DNA from: an uncultured Verrucomicrobiota bacterium
GTDB lineage: Bacteria; Verrucomicrobiota; Verrucomicrobiia; Palsa-1439
Assembly (NCBI GenBank): GCA_903825435.1
Contig: CAIKAP010000103.1
Coordinates: 1 to 47,947 of the forward strand
Reading direction: 5' to 3'
DNA length: 47,947 bases
Below the pieces are notes generated by a model. It made no database searches, was not told the DNA's origin, and saw only the letters and a program-made list of their open reading frames with translations. Position numbers and translations under genes: made by a program. The stretch's first letter is position 1. The number at the start of each line of letters is the position of its first letter. Shown piece after piece: positions 13,782 to 21,555 of this stretch.

Positions 13782-15521
13782 CTAGACGGGTAGATAAATA
13801 CGGAATACGGTGCCGCGGTGCGGCGCGCTGTCAACTTCGAGTTTGCCGCGGTGGACTTCGGTGATGATGCGCTGGACGATGGCCAAGCCCAGGCCGGTGC
13901 CGCCGGTTTTGGTGGTGAGGAACGGCTCGAATAGGCGGGCGCGTTGTTCCTTGGTCATGCCGACGCCGGTGTCGGCCAAGGTCAGCAACACCGACGACGC
14001 CTCGGCGACGGTGCTGACGGTGAGGGTGCCGCCGTCGGGCATGGCGTCCACGGCGTTGAGGATGAGGTTGAGGTAGGCTTGCTCGATCTGGGCGCGGTCG
14101 GCGCGAACTTTCGGTAGTCTGTCGGCGAACTTAGTCTGCAACGTGATTTTGTGCTGTGTCAATTTATGGCGGGTTAGCAGTAGGACATCTTCTAGGAGCG
14201 TGTTGAGGTTCAATCGCTCGAACGTCGCCTCGCTGGAGCGCGAGAAACTCAGCAGCCGGTCCACGATCCGGTTGAGATGGTCCATCTTCTCGGCCATCAC
14301 TTCGGTGTCGCGCGCGCGCGGGTCGGCGTCGTCGAACCGCAGGTCAAGGGAGTGGAACAACATTTTCATTACGGTGAGCGGGTTGCGGATTTCGTGGGCG
14401 ACCTCGGCGGCGAGCAGGCCGAGGGTGCTGAGGCGTTCGTTGCGACGGAGCTGTTCCTCGACGTCCACGACCCGGCGGTGAAGACGGGCGTTCTTGATGG
14501 CGATGGCGGCGAGGTCAGCGAGGGCGGAGAGGATGGCGATGTCTTGGTTGGAAAAGCGGTACGACTTGCCGGTATAGACGCTGAGCGCGCCGATAGGGGT
14601 GTTGCTGTGCATCATTGGCACCGACAAGAGCGAGACCAATCCTTCCCGTCTGGCCAGCTCGATGTGCTGGTAGGCGTCGTGTTGTTGGACGTTGTGGACT
14701 TGGACAGGTTTGCCGCGGCGGACGACGTTCCCGATGAGGCTGTCGTCCACCGAGAGCGGCGGTTTGTGAAGGTAATCGGCGCTGGCGCCGTGGCAGGCGC
14801 GTAGTTCGAGCCGGTCGCAGGCGGTGTTCAATAACATCAGCGAACAGATCTTCGTCTCCATCAACTCGCAGGCGTGACAAACGACGCGCTGGAGGATTTC
14901 CTCTAGGTCGTGCGAGGAGATGATGTCGCGGGCGACGGCAAACAGCGCCTCGAGCCGGTGGGCGTTGAGGGCGACGGCGGCGTAGAGCCAGGAGTTGTGG
15001 ATGACTTGGGCGGCGTGGTTGGCGAGCGCGACGAGCAACGCTTCGTCGTCGTCGCTGAAGGCGTTGCAGCGGGTGGAGTCCACATTGAGGACACCGATGA
15101 GTTCGCCCTCCACGATCAACGGCACGGCCAGTTCGCTGCGGACATCTTTACGCACGGAGATGTAGCGCGGATCAGCCCGGGTGTCGGGCACGCGCAACGG
15201 CTGGCCGGTTTTGGCGACCCAGCCGGTGACACCACGGCCGATGGGGAGCTTGAGTCGTCGGACGACGGGGCTGAGGCCGATGGATGTCTGGATTTCGAGG
15301 ATCTGCGTGTGCGGTTCGATCAACGCAACTGAGCCGCTGTTGGCCTGCATGACGTCCACCGCCTCGCGCACGACCATCTCCAGTAGTTTCTCCGGTTTGA
15401 GCGATGAGTTGATGACCCGGCTGACGCGGGCCAGTAACTCGGACCGCCGTAGACGCGCTGCCAGCCCGCGCGCCGTTGGGCGGCGGTAGGTAGCGCAGGA
15501 TTTTGATCGTCGTCTTGCCAT
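13782..15521 (-). CDS. Sensor histidine kinase with two GAF domains
   Basis: A 579-residue soluble histidine kinase. Two GAF domains come first (about residues 30-170, with ANSGSVALIEP and GRGVTGWVAKTGQPL; and 185-330, with SLIGNVVRRGKPV). The HisKA dimerisation helix follows, with the phospho-acceptor His in VAHEIRNPL. The HATPase domain has NLILNAVDAMPDGG, DTGVGM and GTGLGLAIVQ. There is no membrane segment, so it should sense a cytoplasmic ligand or redox state. The start is ATG at 15521 (MARRRSKS), just after a good promoter; the longer open frame begins upstream of that promoter. It is divergent from the tandem hybrid kinases. No partner response regulator is adjacent. Confidence 0.92.
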   Translation of the reverse strand: MARRRSKSCATYRRPTARGLAARLRRSELLARVSRVINSSLKPEKLLEMVVREAVDVMQANSGSVALIEPHTQILEIQTSIGLSPVVRRLKLPIGRGVTGWVAKTGQPLRVPDTRADPRYISVRKDVRSELAVPLIVEGELIGVLNVDSTRCNAFSDDDEALLVALANHAAQVIHNSWLYAAVALNAHRLEALFAVARDIISSHDLEEILQRVVCHACELMETKICSLMLLNTACDRLELRACHGASADYLHKPPLSVDDSLIGNVVRRGKPVQVHNVQQHDAYQHIELARREGLVSLLSVPMMHSNTPIGALSVYTGKSYRFSNQDIAILSALADLAAIAIKNARLHRRVVDVEEQLRRNERLSTLGLLAAEVAHEIRNPLTVMKMLFHSLDLRFDDADPRARDTEVMAEKMDHLNRIVDRLLSFSRSSEATFERLNLNTLLEDVLLLTRHKLTQHKITLQTKFADRLPKVRADRAQIEQAYLNLILNAVDAMPDGGTLTVSTVAEASSVLLTLADTGVGMTKEQRARLFEPFLTTKTGGTGLGLAIVQRIITEVHRGKLEVDSAPHRGTVFRIYLPV

Positions 15522-15534
15522 AGCAATAGTAGGT

Positions 15535-15563
15535 ATTGTAGCGAAGGTTAAGACGCTTGGCAA
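15535..15563 (-). promoter_or_regulatory. Sigma-70 promoter of the GAF histidine kinase
   Basis: On the minus strand TTGCCA (15558-15563) is 17 bases from TACAAT (15535-15540); each box matches consensus at 5 of 6 positions. Thirteen bases lie between the -10 and the ATG at 15521, so the leader would be about 7 bases and there is no Shine-Dalgarno. Confidence 0.5.
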
Positions 15564-15569
15564 ACGGCC

Positions 15570-15598
15570 TTGCGGTAGAGTCAACTTTGCGGCATACT
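15570..15598 (+). promoter_or_regulatory. Weak candidate promoter of the frameshifted hybrid kinase
   Basis: TTGCGG (15570-15575) is 17 bases from CATACT (15593-15598). It would leave a leader of about 15 bases containing a GGGAG (15606-15610) suited to the ATG at 15620. The match is weak. Confidence 0.25.
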
Positions 15599-15619
15599 TT
15601 TACATGGGAGAATAAATTC

Positions 15620-17544
15620 ATGGACTCGAAATCTTCCACCTCTGAGTTGAAACGCTGGCGGGTGCGTGCCCGCCTTTACGGTGTGACGCTGGTCGTGGTG
15701 CTATCGTATTTGTTGATCGGTCGGCTTAGTTCCGGGGACCAGAAATGGGTGTATGTGGACCTGCCGATGAGCGCAGCGGCCGTGCTGGTACTAGGGTTGG
15801 CAGCGGTGGAGGCGTATTTCGTCATCCAAAGTCTGCAACGGCGCTACCGGGCACTCCAAGCCGCTCGCGCCAACGAGATTGAGCTGGCCGAGCGTCTGTC
15901 CGAGCAGCGACGCAATATTCTGAACCAGATTTCCCGCACCTTGCTTGACAAACTCAACCTCAAACAACTGCCGCCGGATGTCGTCGAGAAAGTCGCGTTG
16001 CTGTTCGAGGCCGACATCGTCGGTGTCTGGCTCGCCGAGCGCAGCGCGCCCAGCCTGTTCGTCCCGCGCGGCGTCTGCGGCCTCGCCGCCGCCGCCGCCA
16101 GGGAACTCTCGGCGCCATCGGGCACGCCTCGCCCTGTTTCGAGAAAGTCCTCCAGCAATCCGGCCAACTCATCGTGGCGGATTTCCGCCGCGACACCGCG
16201 CCGCCGCTGGCTGCGTTCTGCGAACGCGAAGGCCTGGCCACCGCCGTTTTCACGCCGATCGTCTGCCGCGACGCCATCGTCGGCATAGTCGTTGCCTTCT
16301 ACCGCGAGGCCCGCAATATTTCCTCTCCGCTGGCTGCTGAGATGCAGACGGTTGCTAACCTCATCGCCAGCGCCGTCCAAGCTGAGGAACTCTACCGCAA
16401 CGCGGTCCAGTCCCAGAAAATTGACTCCCTCGGCAATCTTGCCTGCGGTATTGCCCACGACTTCAACAACGTCCTCGCCGCGACACTTTCCTGCGTCAGC
16501 TACGTCAAACAACACACCGAACCCAACAGCCCCTCGTATCGTTACCTCGCCGCCGCCGAAACCAGTATCCACCGCGGTGCTTCCCTATCCAAACAACTTC
16601 TCTCCTTCGCCCACTGTGAAGGACCGCCCGCGACCGTCCTCAACCCAAACCAGATCATCGAGACCACGTTGAACCTCCTCGAACGCAGCTTCGAGAAGAG
16701 CCTCCGCCTCCAACGTCGCCTCTCCCCTGACCTGCAACCCGTTGAGATCAACGACACCCAACTCGAACAGGTCGTCCTCAACATCTGCCTCAACGCCCGT
16801 GACGCCATGCCGCATGGCGGCACGCTCACTGTTTCCAGCCGCAACCTCCATCTCGACAACACCGCCCCCGAACGCGTCCGGTTATCGTTACCCGATGGCG
16901 ACTATGTCGTCCTCATTTTCCGCGACACCGGCCTTGGCATGGACGAGAACACCCGCCGCCGCGTCTTCGAGCCGTTCTTTAGCACCAAGCAGGAAGGGCA
17001 GGGGAGTGGCCTCGGTCTCGCCCTCGTGCAAACCATCACCCAAAACGCCGGTGGCGACATCGTTGTGGAATCCGCCCCCGGCCAAGGTGCACTTTTCGAG
17101 GTGTTCCTGCCCGTCAGCGCCAAGCCGTTGCCTGCGGCCGGTCCGACTCCCGTCGGTGAAATCCGTGGCGGTGGCGAACGCGTTTTGTTGGCCGAGGACG
17201 AAGATGTGATCCGCGAGATGACACAACTGGCGCTGGAGTCGCGCGGCTACACGGTGACCGCCGCCTCCGATGGTGCGACGGCGTTGGCGTTTTACCAGCA
17301 ACGCTGGAAGGAGATCGATCTAGTGATCGCCGACCTGGTGATGCCGCGCCTTAGCGGCATGGAACTGCTGGCGCGTATGAAGGAAATCAATCCCAACGTC
17401 CGCGTCATCGTCTCCAGCGGATTCAGTCGCGAACTGGAGGGCCAACACATGCTCCAATACGGCTGCCTTGGCTACCTCCAGAAACCCTACGACAGCCAGG
17501 CCCTCCAGCGGCTCGTGCGCTCCGTCCTCGACTCCGGTCGATAG
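15620..17544 (+). pseudogene. Hybrid sensor histidine kinase/receiver, broken by a frameshift
   Basis: Paralogue of the next gene. The start at 15620 (MDSKSSTSEL) follows GGGAG at 15606-15610. The first frame encodes two membrane helices (VTLVVVLSYLLIG and SAAAVLVLGLAAVEAYFV), a coiled coil and the start of a GAF-like domain up to about 16100. The rest (GTLGAIGHASPCFEKVLQ onward) lies one frame back. It covers the remaining GAF, the HisKA box GIAHDFNNVLAA, the HATPase (GLGMDENTRRRVFEPFF, GSGLGLALVQ) and a receiver with phospho-acceptor Asp in IADLVMPRLSG. The switch falls in a run of GCC triplets at 16084-16100 and fits loss of one base. An ATG at 16174 could translate the C-terminal part separately. 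It may be a true pseudogene, a programmed frameshift or an assembly error. Confidence 0.8.
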
Positions 17545-17601
17545 TCGTTCCGGTCATTGACTTGCTGTGCAAAGAGTTTAATATAGAAGGCGTCATCGGT
17601 C

Positions 17602-19557
17602 ATGCCACGCACCGACATCCAACTACTAGGCGATAACGCGTTACCCAAGCCGCGCTGGACCATCCAACAGTGGTTCCTGCGCACTAAACTCTACCTCATC
17701 GCCCTCGTTGTCACCATTGCTTACCTCTTCGTTGGTCGCCTCAATAGCAGAGACCGTGTTTGGGCACAGATCAACCTCCCCCTCAGCGCCGCCTCCGTCC
17801 TCGTTCTCTGCCTATCCGCAGCCGAGTCTTACATCTTCGTCCGCCGGATTCGTCAACACAACCAGGAAATGGCGGCTGCACGCGCCCGCGAAATCAAACT
17901 ACAACAACACCTCGCCTACCAACGACAGACCATCCTCTCCCAACTTACCAGTTCCCTCATCGACCGTCTCGACACCAGTCATGTCCCACAAGAAGTCCTC
18001 GAAAAAATCCGGCAGCTCTTTGAAGCCGATCTCGTCGCCATGTGGATTACCCAGCCCGGTGACCCGCGCCGCTTCCTCCTGCGCGGCGTCCTCGGCCTCA
18101 ACGCCCACTCTGCCGACCAGCTTCAGGCTGCCCCATGGTCGTTGCCCGAGTTTGAAGACCCACAGGAAGAACCCCAACAATACATTACCAGTCGTGCGCA
18201 GGAACAACTCTCCCCAGCGCTCACGACCTTCGCCGAGCGCGAACGCATCTCCGTCTCCGTCCTCACCCCGATCATCCGCCGCCACGAACAAGCCGGCCTT
18301 ATCGGCGTGTTCTACCGCGAACCGATCACCGTCTCCCCGCCTTTGGCTGCCGAGATGAAAGTCCTCGCCAACGTCATCGCCAGCGCCCTCCAAGCCGAGG
18401 AACTCTACCGCGACCTCGTTCAGGCCCAGAAGAGTGAATCCATCGGCAGCCTCACCAGCGGCATCGCTCACGACTTCAACAACGTCCTCGCCGCCATCCT
18501 CGCCTGCGCCAGCTACGTCAAACAACACACCCCGCCTTCCGATCCCAACTACCGCTACCTCGAAGCCACCGAAAGTAGCGCCCACCGTGGCGCCGCGCTT
18601 ACCAAGCAACTCCTCGCCTTTGCCCGACGCGAAGGCCCGCGCCAGTCCGTCCTCAACCCCAACGACACCATCGAACTAACCCTCCAACTCCTCGAACGCA
18701 GCTTCGACAAATCGATCCTCTTCCAGCGTAGACTTGACCCCGACATTCGCCTGATCGAAATGGATCCCTCTCAGTTCGAGCAGATCATCCTCAACATGGC
18801 CGTTAATGCCCGCGACGCCATGCCCGACGGCGGCATCTTCACCGTCTCCACCTACAACACCCGTTTCACCCCGAAAACAGCATCCCCTCCCGGCGTCACC
18901 TTGCCTGATGGCGATTACGTCGTCCTCGGCTTCAGCGATACCGGTCACGGCATAGACGAAGCCACCCAGCGCCGAATCTTTGAGCCATTTTTCACCACTA
19001 AACGTCCCGGCAAAGGCACCGGCCTCGGCCTCTCCCTCGTCATGAGCATCGTCAAAGCCGCCAACGGCGCCATTCGCGTCGAGTCAGCACCCGGTAAAGG
19101 CACCCTTTTCGAAGTCTACCTCCCCATCACCATCAAGCCATTGCCTGCCGTGCAGGCTACCGCCGAAACCAAACTCCACCGCGGCACCGAGTGCATCCTC
19201 ATCGCCGAAGACGAAGACATCATCCGCGAAATGGCCCAGATGGCACTCGAAGGCGAAGGCTATAAAGTCATCGCCGCACCCGATGGCGCCGCTGCGCTCG
19301 CTCGCTACCGGCGCGACTGGCCGACCATTGCACTCGTCATTGCCGACATGGTCATGCCCCACATGAGCGGCCCAGAACTTCTCTCCAAGATCAAAGAGAT
19401 CAATCCCAACCCTCGCGTCATCGTCTCCAGCGGTCACAGCCATGAACTCGAAGGCCAGCGCATGCTCCAACACGGCTGCCTCGCCTACCTCCAAAAACCC
19501 TACAGCACCAATGCCCTCATCAGCCTCGTCCGCCGAGTCCTAGACTCCGGCCTTTAG
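17602..19557 (+). CDS. Hybrid sensor histidine kinase with receiver domain
   Basis: A 651-residue membrane-anchored hybrid kinase. Two N-terminal membrane helices (about residues 30-45, LYLIALVVTIAYLFVG, and 59-80) are followed by a coiled coil and a GAF-like domain (about 110-260). The HisKA box GIAHDFNNVLAAI comes next, then the HATPase domain with NMAVNARDAMPDGG, DTGHGIDEATQRRIFEPFF and GTGLGLSLVMS. The C-terminal receiver (about 525-645) has acidic residues EDED, phospho-acceptor Asp in IADMVMP, and Lys in LQKPYS. The pair of membrane helices leaves little extracellular domain, so sensing is probably intramembrane or by the GAF. It is the intact member of a tandem pair. Its stop codon abuts the stop codon of the convergent aminotransferase with no base between. 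Confidence 0.93.
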   Translation: MPRTDIQLLGDNALPKPRWTIQQWFLRTKLYLIALVVTIAYLFVGRLNSRDRVWAQINLPLSAASVLVLCLSAAESYIFVRRIRQHNQEMAAARAREIKLQQHLAYQRQTILSQLTSSLIDRLDTSHVPQEVLEKIRQLFEADLVAMWITQPGDPRRFLLRGVLGLNAHSADQLQAAPWSLPEFEDPQEEPQQYITSRAQEQLSPALTTFAERERISVSVLTPIIRRHEQAGLIGVFYREPITVSPPLAAEMKVLANVIASALQAEELYRDLVQAQKSESIGSLTSGIAHDFNNVLAAILACASYVKQHTPPSDPNYRYLEATESSAHRGAALTKQLLAFARREGPRQSVLNPNDTIELTLQLLERSFDKSILFQRRLDPDIRLIEMDPSQFEQIILNMAVNARDAMPDGGIFTVSTYNTRFTPKTASPPGVTLPDGDYVVLGFSDTGHGIDEATQRRIFEPFFTTKRPGKGTGLGLSLVMSIVKAANGAIRVESAPGKGTLFEVYLPITIKPLPAVQATAETKLHRGTECILIAEDEDIIREMAQMALEGEGYKVIAAPDGAAALARYRRDWPTIALVIADMVMPHMSGPELLSKIKEINPNPRVIVSSGHSHELEGQRMLQHGCLAYLQKPYSTNALISLVRRVLDSGL

Positions 19558-20394
19558 CTACGCTGATGAGAACTTTTTTGTGAACTGTTCGTAGATGCGG
19601 AGCGACAGCGACCCCGTGCCGATCTTCTGGCCGTCCACGCTGAGAATCGGAACAACTTCGGCGGTGGTGCTACTGAGGAACGCCTCGTCGGCGCAGAGCA
19701 ACTCTGTTCGTGTAATGCGGCGTTCCGCCGCCGGGATGCCAGCGGCGCGGGCGGCGTCGAGGATATTGCCGCGGGTGATGCCACTGAGGATTTTCGGGCC
19801 TTCGGGCGGCGTGAGGAGCCGACCGCGGTGGATGATGAAGATGTTGGCTGCGGTGGCTTCGTTGATGGTGCCGTCAGCCTCAACGAAGACGGCATCGTTG
19901 GCGCCGGCTTGGTGGGCGGTTTGGTAGGCAAGGACGTTAGGGAGCAAGCCGACGCTCTTGATGTCGCACCGGCCCCAGCGGTTGTCAGGCACGGTAACGA
20001 TGGTGATGCCGTGCTCGCGGATGTGACGGGTGTCGGGCAGTTCGCGGACAGTCATCACGAACACCGGTTCGTAGCTGTCGGGAACTCCGCGGTGGCGTTT
20101 GGCAACGCCGCGGCTGATCTGGATATAGACGAGCGTTTCGGGGAACCCACCGCGCTGGATAGCCTCATTAATAAGCGATTTCAGCTGCCCGTCATCGAGG
20201 TGATGTTCAAGCTGGATGGCAGCGAGGCTGCGGAAGAGGCGGGCAAGATGTTCATCGAGCCCAAATGGCCGCCCGCGGTAGGTGCGGACGACTTCGTAGA
20301 CGGCGTCGGCAAACTGATAACCGCGGTCTTCGACGGACACCGTGGCTTGTTCGAGTGGTAGAAACTTTCCGTTGACGTAGGCGATCTCAGGCAT
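19558..20394 (-). CDS. dat: Class IV aminotransferase, probable D-alanine aminotransferase
   Basis: A PLP enzyme of fold type IV, 278 residues, close to the usual length of D-amino-acid and branched-chain aminotransferases. The N-terminus MPEIAYVNGKFLPLEQATVS and VEDRGYQFADAVYEVVRTY are typical of Dat. The PLP lysine is in RCDIKSVGLLPN, and NEATAANIFI plus LSGITRGNILDAAR bind the cofactor phosphate. Dat makes D-alanine and D-glutamate for peptidoglycan from the corresponding keto acids. A branched-chain or aminodeoxychorismate lyase activity cannot be excluded from motifs alone. The start at 20394 gives the family N-terminus, follows an AGGAGG 12 bases upstream and lies behind a strong promoter. 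It is convergent with the hybrid kinase. Confidence 0.88.
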   Translation of the reverse strand: MPEIAYVNGKFLPLEQATVSVEDRGYQFADAVYEVVRTYRGRPFGLDEHLARLFRSLAAIQLEHHLDDGQLKSLINEAIQRGGFPETLVYIQISRGVAKRHRGVPDSYEPVFVMTVRELPDTRHIREHGITIVTVPDNRWGRCDIKSVGLLPNVLAYQTAHQAGANDAVFVEADGTINEATAANIFIIHRGRLLTPPEGPKILSGITRGNILDAARAAGIPAAERRITRTELLCADEAFLSSTTAEVVPILSVDGQKIGTGSLSLRIYEQFTKKFSSA

Positions 20395-20425
20395 GGCAGG
20401 CAAAACCCTCCTCGGGGACACTGCA

Positions 20426-20454
20426 ACTATAGGAATACGGCGTGCGCCTGTCAA
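20426..20454 (-). promoter_or_regulatory. Strong sigma-70 promoter of the aminotransferase gene
   Basis: On the minus strand a perfect TTGACA (20449-20454) is 17 bases from TATAGT (20426-20431, 5 of 6). The leader of about 25 bases contains an AGGAGG (20407-20412) 12 bases before the ATG at 20394. Confidence 0.7.
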
Positions 20455-20465
20455 CGCCGGTGGCG

Positions 20466-20519
20466 CTGGGAAAACTTCGCCGCCAGCACCACCGATTAAC
20501 TCGTGGATGCTGGCGGCGA
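20466..20519 (-). terminator. Intrinsic-type terminator at the end of the hydrogenase locus
   Basis: A 12-bp perfect stem (20477-20488 with 20508-20519; CGCCGCCAGCA paired with TGCTGGCGGCG, extended by one T-A pair) has a 19-base loop. On the minus strand it is followed closely by TTTT. It begins 15 bases after the stop of the dihydroorotate dehydrogenase-like gene. The T-run is short and the loop long, so termination strength is uncertain. Confidence 0.6.
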
Positions 20520-20533
20520 GTTATTCGGTGAAT

Positions 20534-21532
20534 CTAGGCGGGCCGGTACGTTGTCACAGCACGGACGTATTGGGCGCGCTCGAATGTGGACGGGTCGGGG
20601 CACTCGATCTGGCTCATGCTGCCCTGCATTTGTTTGACCGACTCGTACTCGTGTTCCTCCATCCAGCGGACCATTTCCGTCTCGATGGTGTGAAAATACG
20701 GAATACCGTGCTTGAGCAATGCCGAGCACAACATCGTGATGTCGGCGCCAGCCATGAGCATCTTGATCACGTCCTCGGCGCTGTGAATGCCGCCCGTACC
20801 GGCGAGGCTCGCTTTGATGCGACCGCGCAGGATCGCGACCCAACGCAACGGCAACCGCATCGCGTGCGGCGTGCTGAGCAGAATCTTCGGCTTCACTTCG
20901 AGCGTGTCGAGATCAATGTCGGGTTGATAAAACCGGTTGAACAATGAAAAACCGTTCGCACCGGCGTCGTCGAGTTTCTTCACGACGTTGGCGATATTAC
21001 TGAACCGGGCGCTCAATTTTACCGAGACCGGAATCTTCACCGCGCCCTTGACGGCTTTCAGAATGTTGAAATAAACCTGCTCGACAGCAGTGCCGGGCAA
21101 GTCCATGTCGGCGGGAATCCAGTAAATATTCAACTCCAGCGCGTCCGCGCCGGCTTGCTCGATCTTCTTCGCGAAATCGGTCCAGCCGCCGAGCGAGCAG
21201 CCGTTGAGGCTGGCGATGATCGGAATTTTTACCGCAGCTTTCGCTTTTTGCACGTGCTTGAGGTAGCCTTCGGGACCGAGGTGATATGCCGACGGCTCCG
21301 GAAAATACGTTAGCGATTCCGCAAAACTTTCCGTGCCGGCTGTGGTTCGCTCGTTCAATTCCTCGGCATCGGCCCGGAGTTGTTCCTCGAACAGCGAGTA
21401 CAACACCACCGCGCTCGCCCCGGCATCCTCGGCGCGCTTGATGTTGTCAACTTCCTCCGAGAGCGCCTGGCAGGCGGACATCACCAGCGGGTTTCGCAGT
21501 TTCAATCCCATGTAGGTAGTAGTCAGATTCAT
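20534..21532 (-). CDS. Dihydroorotate dehydrogenase-like flavoprotein
   Basis: A 332-residue FMN-binding TIM barrel of the dihydroorotate dehydrogenase superfamily. The N-terminus (TTTYMGLKLRNPLVMSACQAL) and the late phosphate-binding part (LAGTGGIHSAEDVIKMLMAGA) are conserved. At the position of the substrate motif N-(S/C)-PN after the fourth strand it reads ELNIYWIPAD instead, so the orotate-binding and catalytic loop of true PyrD is missing. It is therefore unlikely to act on dihydroorotate. Proteins of this kind are commonly encoded next to nifJ; their reaction is not known to me. Here it is 23 bp downstream of nifJ and is the last gene of the locus before a terminator hairpin. Confidence 0.9.
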   Translation of the reverse strand: MNLTTTYMGLKLRNPLVMSACQALSEEVDNIKRAEDAGASAVVLYSLFEEQLRADAEELNERTTAGTESFAESLTYFPEPSAYHLGPEGYLKHVQKAKAAVKIPIIASLNGCSLGGWTDFAKKIEQAGADALELNIYWIPADMDLPGTAVEQVYFNILKAVKGAVKIPVSVKLSARFSNIANVVKKLDDAGANGFSLFNRFYQPDIDLDTLEVKPKILLSTPHAMRLPLRWVAILRGRIKASLAGTGGIHSAEDVIKMLMAGADITMLCSALLKHGIPYFHTIETEMVRWMEEHEYESVKQMQGSMSQIECPDPSTFERAQYVRAVTTYRPA

Positions 21533-21555
21533 GATTTTTTATCTCCTTTTTTCGC

